A stretch of DNA of 6,647 bases, taken from assembly GCA_902797915.1 (NCBI GenBank), contig CADBUK010000022.1:1-6647 (forward strand), in the 5' to 3' direction. This DNA is from Oscillospiraceae bacterium. GTDB lineage: Bacteria > Bacillota > Clostridia > Oscillospirales > Acutalibacteraceae. The first letter of the stretch is position 1, and the number at the start of each line of letters is the position of its first letter. The position numbers and the translations under genes are program-made. The notes below the pieces were generated by a model, which was not told where the DNA came from, searched no databases, and saw nothing but the letters and a program-made list of their open reading frames with translations. This document shows, piece by piece, positions 1 to 4,397 of the stretch.

Positions 1-2
1 CT

Positions 3-65
3 CCCAAAAGCCTATCTCGCAGGAATATTGATATTACTGAGTTTATATTTCCTATGTGGGTTTAA
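3..65 (+). CDS. Possible 3' end of a truncated gene, unknown product
   Basis: Frame 3 is open from the window edge to tandem stop codons TAA TAA at 63-68, giving a C-terminus ending in RRNIDITEFIFPMWV. The paired stops and a perfect hairpin terminator about 20 bases further on are what the end of a real gene looks like. The fragment has too few residues to assign a family. Frame 1 is also open through this stretch to a stop near 144, but it runs through the terminator stem, so I prefer frame 3. Existence of the gene is an inference and the product is unknown. Confidence 0.3.
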   Translation, partial: PKSLSRRNIDITEFIFPMWV

Positions 66-87
66 TAAGTCGCAGTTCACCTCGACC

Positions 88-125
88 ATTGAAAAAGGGT
101 ACCCATCAGGGTACCCTTTTTCAAT
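88..125 (+). terminator. Perfect 17-bp stem intrinsic terminator
   Basis: The arms at 88-104 and 109-125 are perfect reverse complements (ATTGAAAAAGGGTACCC and its complement) around a 4-base loop. The 3' arm contains five T and the 5' arm five A, so the structure could stop transcription from either side. On the plus strand it would end the putative gene stopping at 63-65. Confidence 0.8.
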
Positions 126-164
126 TATTAAAGACAGGATTTGAACCGTAGGGCTCGATGCGCG

Positions 165-196
165 GTTTTGTTTTTGTTGCAGTGAAAAAGCAAAAC
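165..196. repeat. AT-rich inverted repeat in the intergenic region
   Basis: The arms at 165-175 and 186-196 pair over 11 bp with one G-T wobble around a 10-base loop. No U-tract follows on either strand, so terminator function is doubtful. It sits just upstream of the rubrerythrin promoter, and its role is unknown. Confidence 0.35.
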
Positions 197-205
197 AAGA
201 CGGAA

Positions 206-234
206 TTGTATTTCAAAGTAAAAAGGTTTATAAT
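206..234 (+). promoter_or_regulatory. Sigma-A promoter of the rubrerythrin gene
   Basis: A -35 TTGTAT at 206-211 and a perfect -10 TATAAT at 229-234 are separated by exactly 17 bases. Transcription would start near 241, leaving a leader of about 60 bases. That leader contains a small hairpin (TGCGG 247-251 with CCGCA 259-263). The match to the housekeeping consensus suggests strong expression; no activator site is needed to explain it. Confidence 0.75.
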
Positions 235-299
235 ATAACCGATAAATGCGGAATTAACCCGCACAATTTTGTTCATAATATTATTCAGGAGGAATTCTT

Positions 300-839
300 A
301 TGGGAAACAAATATGAAGGCACACAAACCGAAAAAAATCTGAGAGCCGCATTTTCAGGCGAATCTGAGGCGAGGAACAAATACACTTATTTTGCCTCCAA
401 GGCAAAGAAGGACGGCTTTGAGCAGATTGCGGCGCTTTTCCTTAAAACTGCGGACAATGAAAAAGAGCATGCAAAAATGTGGTTTAAGGAGCTTGAGGGA
501 ATAGGCGACACGGCGCAGAACCTTCAGGCTGCTGCGGACGGCGAAAATTATGAGTGGACCGATATGTATGAGGGCTTTGCAAAAACCGCCGAGGAAGAAG
601 GGTTTGCAGAGCTTGCACAGAAATTCCGTATGGTTGCCGCCATTGAAAAGCACCACGAGGAGCGCTACAGAAAGCTGCTTGAAAACGTTAATATGCAGCA
701 GGTGTTTGAAAAAAGCGAGGTTAAAATCTGGGAATGCCGCAATTGCGGGCACATTGTTGTCGGCACAAGCGCACCCGAAACCTGCCCCGTATGCGCACAC
801 CCGCAGGCGTATTTTGAAATCAACGCAGAAAACTACTAA
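300..839 (+). CDS. rbr: Rubrerythrin (non-haem di-iron peroxidase)
   Basis: This cytoplasmic enzyme reduces hydrogen peroxide to water with electrons from NAD(P)H-dependent reductases or rubredoxin, a main oxidative defence of strict anaerobes. The N-terminal ferritin-like four-helix domain (about residues 8-130) carries the expected di-iron ligands: E21, ExxH at E54/H57, ExxE at E82/E85 inside the family motif ENYEWT, and ExxH at E116/H119. The C-terminal rubredoxin-like domain has an Fe(Cys)4 site from C146xxC149 and C162xxC165. The length of 179 residues is usual for two-domain rubrerythrins, and all metal ligands are present. The start is set by AGGAGG at 287-292, seven bases before ATG. 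It is monocistronic, with its own promoter upstream and a terminator after the stop. Clostridial rubrerythrins are often PerR-regulated; only a weak candidate box is visible here. The identification is essentially certain. Confidence 0.97.
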   Translation: MGNKYEGTQTEKNLRAAFSGESEARNKYTYFASKAKKDGFEQIAALFLKTADNEKEHAKMWFKELEGIGDTAQNLQAAADGENYEWTDMYEGFAKTAEEEGFAELAQKFRMVAAIEKHHEERYRKLLENVNMQQVFEKSEVKIWECRNCGHIVVGTSAPETCPVCAHPQAYFEINAENY

Positions 840-854
840 TAATCCGAAACGTAA

Positions 855-888
855 AAAAACGGATATCCGACAGGGGATATCCGTTTTT
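855..888. terminator. Bidirectional terminator between convergent genes
   Basis: The arms at 855-868 (AAAAACGGATATCC) and 875-888 (its exact complement) form a 14-bp stem with a 6-base loop. The A-rich 5' side and T-rich 3' side give a U-tract in both directions. It ends rubrerythrin on the plus strand and the PAQR/hemolysin III gene, whose stop is at 905-907, on the minus strand. Confidence 0.9.
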
Positions 889-904
889 GTTGTGTTAGCA
901 GAAT

Positions 905-1576
905 TTATATGCAGAATTTGAAGATTGCAACAAAGTGCAGCGCGCTGCCGAGAAGAATGAACAAATGGAAAATACTGTGCATATATCTGTGCTTCTGCTG
1001 CAGCGCAAAAAAGATAATTCCGAGCGTGTATGCAAGCCCGCCGAGGAAAATCCACAGCACGAACTCAAGACCGTAAACTTTTGACATCGGGTAAAGCAGC
1101 AGCAGACCCGCCCAGCCGATTCCGAAATAGCCGAACATAGCAATAACGGCGTACCGTTTATGGTCAATGGCGGTAAAGGTTACGCAGACGGCTGTTGCAA
1201 CAACAAGTAATGCAAGCGCAATCCAAAAGATTGTTATATAGTATTCTCTGACACCCGTGAGCAGAATGGGCATATACGTTCCGAATATAAGCGCAAAAAT
1301 CGTGCAGTGGTCAATCACCTGCATAACCTTCTTGGGCTTTTCGGGTATCAGCCCGTGATATACGCTTGAAATTGTGTAAAGGTAAATCATCATAAGCCCG
1401 TAGATTATTCCGCCGCCGAGCCCCCACCAGTTACGGTGCGCAATTGAAAACGCCGTGCAAAGCCCTAAAGCAACAACGCCGAACGCGCCGCCGACTATGT
1501 GGCTTACCATATTGAAGATTTCCTCGCCCCTTGTGTAATCGGGCAGCTTTCTGTCTGCAAGTTTTGTTCTTGTCAT
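905..1576 (-). CDS. PAQR/hemolysin III family seven-helix membrane protein
   Basis: This integral membrane protein belongs to the hemolysin III (YqfA/YplQ, TrhA) branch of the PAQR superfamily. Some members have been linked to membrane-energetics or lipid homeostasis, and the name hemolysin reflects an early heterologous assay. Seven hydrophobic segments lie roughly at residues 22-46, 53-72, 86-107, 113-136, 142-164, 170-193 and 201-221. Family signature residues are intact: ExxNxxSHxxG at 19-29, SxxYH ending at H74, D89 in the third helix, GTYMP at 99-103, and HSIFH at 200-204, followed by H214. By analogy with the zinc site of adiponectin receptors, H74/D89/H200/H204 probably bind a metal. 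The length of 223 residues is usual. The start has GGAGG eight bases upstream. It is divergent from an XRE regulator that may control it. The family call is secure, but the precise function is not. Confidence 0.93.
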   Translation of the reverse strand: MTRTKLADRKLPDYTRGEEIFNMVSHIVGGAFGVVALGLCTAFSIAHRNWWGLGGGIIYGLMMIYLYTISSVYHGLIPEKPKKVMQVIDHCTIFALIFGTYMPILLTGVREYYITIFWIALALLVVATAVCVTFTAIDHKRYAVIAMFGYFGIGWAGLLLLYPMSKVYGLEFVLWIFLGGLAYTLGIIFFALQQKHRYMHSIFHLFILLGSALHFVAIFKFCI

Positions 1577-1596
1577 ATCGGTTACCTCCGTTTCCG

Positions 1597-1619
1597 TTTG
1601 CCCGAATTATATGGGCAAA
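1597..1619. promoter_or_regulatory. Operator-like palindrome over the PAQR promoter
   Basis: A perfect 7-bp inverted repeat, TTTGCCC (1597-1603) and GGGCAAA (1613-1619), is separated by 9 bases. It encloses the minus-strand -10 hexamer and the predicted start point, a classic position for a repressor. Its sequence is unlike the TTCTA-type sites nearby, so a second regulator is possible. A 5'-end RNA hairpin is an alternative reading. Confidence 0.45.
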
Positions 1620-1634
1620 TCCGCAAAATGAAAA
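1606..1634 (-). promoter_or_regulatory. Promoter of the PAQR gene
   Basis: On the minus strand a perfect -10 TATAAT (plus positions 1606-1611) lies 17 bases from a -35 TTTTCA (1629-1634), which matches the consensus at four of six bases. The predicted start near 1599 gives a leader of only about 20 bases, containing the GGAGG ribosome binding site. Confidence 0.6.
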
Positions 1635-1650
1635 CCCATTATTAATAGAA
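1634..1650. promoter_or_regulatory. Degenerate third XRE operator-like site
   Basis: This 17-base stretch matches the operator at 1655-1671 at 13 of 17 positions, with an intact TAGAA right half and a degraded left half. It begins 21 bases (two helical turns) upstream of that site and touches the -35 of the PAQR promoter. It would let the XRE protein reach the divergent gene. This is the weakest of the three sites. Confidence 0.3.
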
Positions 1651-1654
1651 ATAG

Positions 1655-1671
1655 TTCTATTATTAGTAGAA
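1655..1671. promoter_or_regulatory. Palindromic operator O1 for the XRE regulator
   Basis: TTCTATTATTAGTAGAA is a 17-base near-palindrome with 6-base half-sites (one mismatch) around a 5-base centre. It shares half-sites and spacing with the copy at 1689-1705, 34 bases away start to start. It lies just upstream of the -35 of the regulator's promoter. Assignment to the adjacent XRE protein is an inference from position. Confidence 0.6.
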
Positions 1672-1677
1672 TTACTG

Positions 1678-1706
1678 TTGACAAAAGGTTCTACTGATAG
1701 TAGAAT
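1678..1706 (+). promoter_or_regulatory. Near-consensus promoter of the XRE regulator
   Basis: A perfect -35 TTGACA at 1678-1683 and a -10 TAGAAT at 1701-1706 (five of six) are separated by 17 bases. The operator at 1689-1705 fills the spacer and overlaps the -10, so a bound protein would exclude RNA polymerase. A strong promoter under tight autorepression is the natural reading. Confidence 0.75.
1689..1705. promoter_or_regulatory. Palindromic operator O2 for the XRE regulator
   Basis: TTCTACTGATAGTAGAA has perfect 6-base inverted half-sites (TTCTAC/GTAGAA) around TGATA. It is the best copy of the motif and covers the spacer and most of the -10 of the regulator's promoter, which indicates repression. 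Confidence 0.65.
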
Positions 1707-1722
1707 AAATAAAAAAGCAGAC

Positions 1723-1729
1723 GGGGGGT
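1723..1729 (+). promoter_or_regulatory. Ribosome binding site fixing the XRE start at 1736
   Basis: The run GGGGGGT followed by GTGATT resembles GGAGGTGAT with G replacing A. A GTG at 1730, in frame with the gene, abuts this element and has no spacing for initiation, so the ATG at 1736 is the sensible start. Confidence 0.6.
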
Positions 1730-1735
1730 GTGATT

Positions 1736-2071
1736 ATGTCAGAAAAAATGCCGAGCCGTGTTATTGCGGAAAATCTTGCGTTTTACAGAAAGCTGAACGG
1801 GCTTACGCAAACGGAGCTTGCGGAGGCAATCGGTTATTCAAACAAATCCGTTTCCAAATGGGAGCGGGGCGAGGGTCTGCCCGATATTCTGATGCTTATA
1901 ACGCTTTCCGAAATTTATTCGGTAACGGTTTCGGAGCTTATCGGCCAGACGGGCAGGTGCAAGGAAACGAACGAAAAATTCAAGGCGTACGAGAAGGACA
2001 GGAAGACCCTTGAGCGCGCAAAGAAAAAAGCGCTTGAACGCGCAAAAAAGCAAAAAAAGAAAAGCGAATAA
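1736..2071 (+). CDS. XRE-family helix-turn-helix regulator with basic tail
   Basis: A DNA-binding transcription factor of the Cro/CI (HTH_3) type, 111 residues from the ATG at 1736. The five-helix domain covers about residues 9-70. It has the typical LTQTELAEAIGYSNKSVSKWERG block at 23-45 (turn and recognition helix) and LPDILMLITLSEIYSVTVSEL at 48-68. No sensor, membrane or peptidase domain follows. Instead a charged tail (about 74-111) ends in lysine-rich repeats LERAKKKA/LERAKKQK at 92-107, encoded by a 24-base tandem duplication starting at 2009 and 2033. The tail could be a coiled or disordered DNA- or RNA-contacting extension. Two palindromic operators over its own promoter argue for autorepression, and the divergent PAQR gene is the likely second target. 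It is followed by a terminator. The family is certain; the targets are inferred. Confidence 0.92.
   Translation: MSEKMPSRVIAENLAFYRKLNGLTQTELAEAIGYSNKSVSKWERGEGLPDILMLITLSEIYSVTVSELIGQTGRCKETNEKFKAYEKDRKTLERAKKKALERAKKQKKKSE
2009..2056 (+). repeat. 24-bp tandem repeat encoding the lysine-rich tail
   Basis: Two 24-base units starting at 2009 and 2033 encode LERAKKKA and LERAKKQK. They differ at a few positions. The in-frame, eight-codon length keeps the helix heptad-like pattern and suggests growth of the tail by duplication or slippage in A-rich DNA. Confidence 0.6.
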
Positions 2072-2076
2072 TATCA

Positions 2077-2107
2077 AAAAAGGAAGGTGTTAGCTACCTT
2101 CCTTTTT
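2077..2107. terminator. Bidirectional terminator after the XRE gene
   Basis: The arms AAAAAGGAAGGT (2077-2088) and its exact complement (2096-2107) make a 12-bp stem with a 7-base loop, with A and T runs on both flanks. It terminates the XRE gene (stop at 2069-2071) and, on the minus strand, the ABM gene (stop at 2112-2114). Confidence 0.88.
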
Positions 2108-2111
2108 GCTG

Positions 2112-2396
2112 TTAAACCACGGTTTTTTTAATAATCGTTTTCTCAACGTATTTTGCTTTCAGCTCGGCAAGCGCTTTGTAATGCTCGGTTTGCGCGTGAG
2201 CGTCAAGCGCCTCCTGAGTTTCCCACAGCTCGTGCAGGTAAAGGAGGTTTTCGTCCTCTGCGGGTATATCAAAATCGTATTTCAGATTGCCGCTCTCTTT
2301 TCTTGCGGCAACGTCGATTTTCTGCACAAAGATTGCGCTGCAAAAATCGTATCTCTGCCCGTCCTTTAAAATGTATTTAACCTCAACCTTAATCAT
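2112..2396 (-). CDS. ABM-domain (YgiN-like) monooxygenase family protein
   Basis: A 94-residue single-domain protein of the antibiotic biosynthesis monooxygenase family, a dimeric ferredoxin-like alpha+beta barrel. Relatives include quinol monooxygenase YgiN, LsrG and haem-degrading IsdG types, so substrate cannot be read from the fold. Family landmarks from the ATG at 2396 are ESGNLKYDF at 34-42, YLHELWET at 53-60, and ALDAHAQTEHY at 63-73, the usual E-x-W...H...H pattern. An upstream in-frame TTG at 2417 lies in front of the ribosome binding site and is rejected as the start. It follows the membrane-anchored protein gene by 21 bases on the same strand, so the two are probably co-transcribed. 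A terminator lies just after the stop. The family call is good, but the reaction is unknown; a stress or quinone/aldehyde-handling role is only a guess. Confidence 0.85.
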   Translation of the reverse strand: MIKVEVKYILKDGQRYDFCSAIFVQKIDVAARKESGNLKYDFDIPAEDENLLYLHELWETQEALDAHAQTEHYKALAELKAKYVEKTIIKKTVV

Positions 2397-2401
2397 TTTT
2401 A

Positions 2402-2408
2402 CTCCTTT
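2402..2408 (-). promoter_or_regulatory. Ribosome binding site fixing the ABM start
   Basis: On the minus strand AAAGGAG lies five bases upstream of the ATG at 2396. It falls inside the reading frame of the longer TTG-initiated version, which shows the shorter 94-residue protein is the real product. Confidence 0.75.
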
Positions 2409-2417
2409 ATTTAACAA

Positions 2418-2897
2418 TCAGGCTAATTTTTCCTGCAGCCAGTATGTAAACGTGTGAAAGTTTTTTGGAAAGTTTTCCGAGCCGTCTGCGCGGATTTCGG
2501 TGCCGCCGTTAACCGTTGCTTTAAGGCTGAACATTGTGCCGTCGGTAACATATTTCGGGTGCTTGCCGCTGAAGCCGTTCCACTTTGCAAATCCGCACTC
2601 GTTAAGAATATCCACTAATTCTTCGGAGGGGCAGTCGGTGCTGTTTTGCAGCTCTCTCTGCTCGCTGCCGTCAGCGTATGTAAAATAATAGTGGCTGATG
2701 TGCGCGGTGTCGCCGTCGCAGGTAATCTCATATTCCTCCGTTAAGCGCATTCCGCTGAGCCTGAGCGTCAGGCTTTCGCAGCTTGAAATGGTCGCGCCTG
2801 ATTTGCCGAACATAAAAATCCCTCCTATAATTAATAATGCTGTTAACACTATTCCGCCGACCGTAAAGGCGGCGGTTTTAGCATTGCGTGTTTTCAT
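2418..2897 (-). CDS. Membrane-anchored protein of unknown function
   Basis: A 159-residue protein with one N-terminal hydrophobic segment (about residues 9-31) after a basic stretch (K2, R4, K7). The remaining ~125 residues are therefore predicted outside the membrane. There is no lipobox and no clear cleavage site, so a retained anchor is more likely than release. The outer part looks beta-rich, with landmarks W106-x-GF109, a DG pair at 119-120, and ADGSENFPKNF at 137-147. Similar W..GF / DG / GSxxFP patterns recur in uncharacterised gut Firmicutes proteins as far as I recall, but I cannot name a family. Four cysteines (C40, C60, C89, C101) could form disulfides. The start has AAAGGAA six bases upstream. 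It is first in a likely two-gene unit with the ABM protein. Confidence 0.8.
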   Translation of the reverse strand: MKTRNAKTAAFTVGGIVLTALLIIGGIFMFGKSGATISSCESLTLRLSGMRLTEEYEITCDGDTAHISHYYFTYADGSEQRELQNSTDCPSEELVDILNECGFAKWNGFSGKHPKYVTDGTMFSLKATVNGGTEIRADGSENFPKNFHTFTYWLQEKLA

Positions 2898-2918
2898 ATA
2901 ATGTTCCTTTCGGAAAAT

Positions 2919-2946
2919 AAAAACCGAGCGGGCAGCGTCGGCTTTT
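2919..2946 (-). other. Possible leader hairpin upstream of the membrane-anchored gene
   Basis: In the minus-strand transcript AAAAGCCGA and TCGGTTTTT can pair over 9 bp (one wobble) around a 10-base loop, ending in a U-run. The shape resembles a weak terminator sitting within the predicted 5' leader, so attenuation is possible. The G/C core is short and this may be chance. Confidence 0.25.
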
Positions 2947-2961
2947 CCCTGTAATGATATT

Positions 2962-2990
2962 ATTATAGCACATTAACGCAAAATTGTATA
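2962..2990 (-). promoter_or_regulatory. Promoter of the membrane-anchored protein/ABM unit
   Basis: On the minus strand an extended -10 TGCTATAAT (hexamer at plus 2962-2967) lies 17 bases from a -35 TATACA (2985-2990). Transcription would begin near 2955, giving a leader of about 58 bases. The next gene upstream on this strand ends in a terminator at 3002-3032, so this unit needs its own promoter. Confidence 0.6.
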
Positions 2991-2995
2991 TACAA
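2984..2995. promoter_or_regulatory. 12-bp palindrome overlapping a -35 box
   Basis: TTGTATATACAA is a perfect 12-base palindrome covering the -35 hexamer of the minus-strand promoter. Its size and place would suit a repressor operator, but AT-rich palindromes of this length arise by chance and no cognate regulator is evident. Confidence 0.3.
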
Positions 2996-3001
2996 ATGTT
3001 A

Positions 3002-3032
3002 AACGGCTCGGGCGTAATTCGTCCGAGCCGTT
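3002..3032 (-). terminator. Terminator after the GH27 gene
   Basis: The arms at 3002-3014 and 3020-3032 pair over 13 bp with one G-U wobble around a 5-base loop; the core is AACGGCTCGG with its exact complement. It begins six bases past the GH27 stop codon. The U-tract on the minus strand is poor, so termination may be partial. Confidence 0.8.
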
Positions 3033-3037
3033 GAGTT

Positions 3038-4348
3038 TTATATAATTTTAAACAGTGCCGCGCCGTGTGCGGGAATAACGGGGGAGAGCCTTCTGACCTT
3101 TTCCGCCGTTTCGTTTTCCCATATATTCAGCACGGTGCAGTCCGTGGCGGGCATAAGGATTTCAGCCAAATCAAGCGTGATTTTCTGCTCCTTGTTTTTA
3201 GTGTTGAACATTGCAACGTATTTGCATTTTCTGCCGTTTGCTGCCCAAATAATGCTGCCCTCGCCGTTTTTCTCATTGCGCCTGATTTGCTTTGCGCCGA
3301 AGGAGCTTTGGTTCATCTCAATATACTCCGCGTTGGTAAGCAGGGAACGCGTCCAGGCGTCGTTTTCTGGCATATTGCCGCCCATCATCAGCGGACTTTT
3401 GAAAATACCCCAAAGGCTCATCATTGTAATTTGCTCGGGCTTTGTAAACTGAGTGTATCTGTTTTTTGCGCCGTGGTAGGCGGAGCCCTTTGAAATTCTG
3501 CCCAGTGGCAGCATATCGCAGTCGGGCCAGCAGCCGTTACCGCCTACGCCCTGCCAAAGCTCGCATTTGTCAAACATCTCGTGCAGCTTGCCCCAGTCGT
3601 CCCAGAAATCGCCTGTAAGCCGCCACATATTTGCGTGCTTTTTAAGGTGCTCTGCGTTTTCAATCTGCGCGGGGCCGGGGGAGAGGGAAAGCACCATATC
3701 CCTGCCGCAACTGTCAAGCGCTTTTCTTATCATCTCAATTTCATAAGCGGCGGAGTAGGGGTTGTCCCACCTGCGAAATTCCGTAACGCATATATCGTCG
3801 CACTTAATAAAATCAACGCCCCACTGAGCGTAAAGCTCAAAAATGGAGTTGTAATATGCCTGCGCCGCCTCCGTGTTTTTGCAGCCGTACATATCCGTAT
3901 TCCAGGAGCATACGGAAAAATGGTGTGCAATGTCGCGGCATTTTGCTCTGCAGTTTTTTATGGGCAGGTTCTGATGGACTGCCTGTCGGGGAACGCCCCT
4001 CATAATATGTATGCCGAATTTCAGCCCGAGCGAATGAACGTAATCCGCAATCGGCTTAAAGCCCTTGCCGCCCTTTGCGCTCGGAAAACGGTTTTCGGCG
4101 GGAATAAGCCTGCCGTATTTATCCATACAAAGCTCGGTAAAGTTGTTGTAATTATTGTCCTTTGCCTTGGGCTCATACCACTGAATGTCGCAGACAATGT
4201 ATTCCCAGCCGAAAGGCTTCAGGTGCTTTGCCATATAGTCGGCGTTTGCCTTTAACTGATTTTCGTTTACCGCCGCGCCGAAGCAGTCCCAGCTGTTCCA
4301 GCCGAGCGGCGGAGTTTTTGCAATGCTTTTGTTCATTTTAATCACCAT
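3038..4348 (-). CDS. GH27 family glycoside hydrolase, alpha-galactosidase-like
   Basis: A retaining glycosidase of family GH27, which is mostly alpha-galactosidases but also includes alpha-N-acetylgalactosaminidases and beta-L-arabinopyranosidases. The catalytic TIM barrel spans about residues 12-340. TPPLGWNSWDCFG at 12-24 and CDIQWY at 53-58 are substrate-pocket signatures. The nucleophile is D184 in the DFIKCDD strand (179-185), and the acid/base is D247 in WRLTGDFWDDW (242-252). WPDCDMLPLG is the family's W-x-D-x-DML motif. A beta-sandwich C-terminal domain (about 345-436) completes the usual architecture. No signal peptide is present and free cysteines are plentiful, so it acts in the cytoplasm on imported oligosaccharides such as raffinose or melibiose breakdown products. 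The ATG at 4348 and the one at 4336 are both possible starts; neither has an ideal ribosome binding site. It lies 44 bases downstream of the histidine kinase gene on the same strand. Confidence 0.92.
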   Translation of the reverse strand: MVIKMNKSIAKTPPLGWNSWDCFGAAVNENQLKANADYMAKHLKPFGWEYIVCDIQWYEPKAKDNNYNNFTELCMDKYGRLIPAENRFPSAKGGKGFKPIADYVHSLGLKFGIHIMRGVPRQAVHQNLPIKNCRAKCRDIAHHFSVCSWNTDMYGCKNTEAAQAYYNSIFELYAQWGVDFIKCDDICVTEFRRWDNPYSAAYEIEMIRKALDSCGRDMVLSLSPGPAQIENAEHLKKHANMWRLTGDFWDDWGKLHEMFDKCELWQGVGGNGCWPDCDMLPLGRISKGSAYHGAKNRYTQFTKPEQITMMSLWGIFKSPLMMGGNMPENDAWTRSLLTNAEYIEMNQSSFGAKQIRRNEKNGEGSIIWAANGRKCKYVAMFNTKNKEQKITLDLAEILMPATDCTVLNIWENETAEKVRRLSPVIPAHGAALFKII

Positions 4349-4391
4349 AGCCTTTCAGACAACAAATAGTTCGTTGAAAATCACCCGATTT

Positions 4392-4397
4392 ATTATA
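4392..4397 (-). promoter_or_regulatory. Possible -10 element for a GH27-specific promoter
   Basis: A perfect TATAAT on the minus strand overlaps the stop codon of the histidine kinase gene and would start transcripts about 36 bases ahead of GH27. No good -35 is found at 16-18 bases, and no terminator separates the two genes. Read-through from the kinase gene is an equally good source of GH27 mRNA. Confidence 0.3.

Noticed and set aside
1..144. Frame 1 is open from the window edge to near 144 and encodes a hydrophobic stretch.
   Set aside because: The frame runs through a perfect terminator stem and has no start; frame 3 with tandem stops just before the terminator is more gene-like.
354..1055. 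A 233-codon minus-strand open frame covering rubrerythrin.
   Set aside because: It is antisense to a complete, highly conserved gene, crosses the bidirectional terminator and has no recognisable protein features.
1730..1735. A GTG start adding two residues to the XRE regulator.
   Set aside because: It abuts the ribosome binding site and leaves no spacing for initiation; the ATG at 1736 is well placed.
1531..2013. A 160-codon plus-strand open frame through the promoter region and XRE gene.
   Set aside because: It reads through operators and promoter and is out of frame with the conserved HTH domain.
1723..2107. XRE regulator as the antitoxin of a toxin-antitoxin pair.
   Set aside because: No toxin-sized partner lies on the same strand; it is bounded by its own promoter and terminator.
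2397..2417. A TTG start adding seven residues to the ABM protein.
   Set aside because: The AAAGGAG ribosome binding site lies within this extension and serves the ATG at 2396.
3581..4255. A 224-codon plus-strand open frame.
   Set aside because: It is antisense to the GH27 catalytic domain, whose motifs are intact; the open frame follows from codon bias.
4349..4392. A short inverted repeat (CAAC...GTTG) between the kinase and GH27 genes, considered as terminator.
   Set aside because: The stem is only four pairs with no U-tract.
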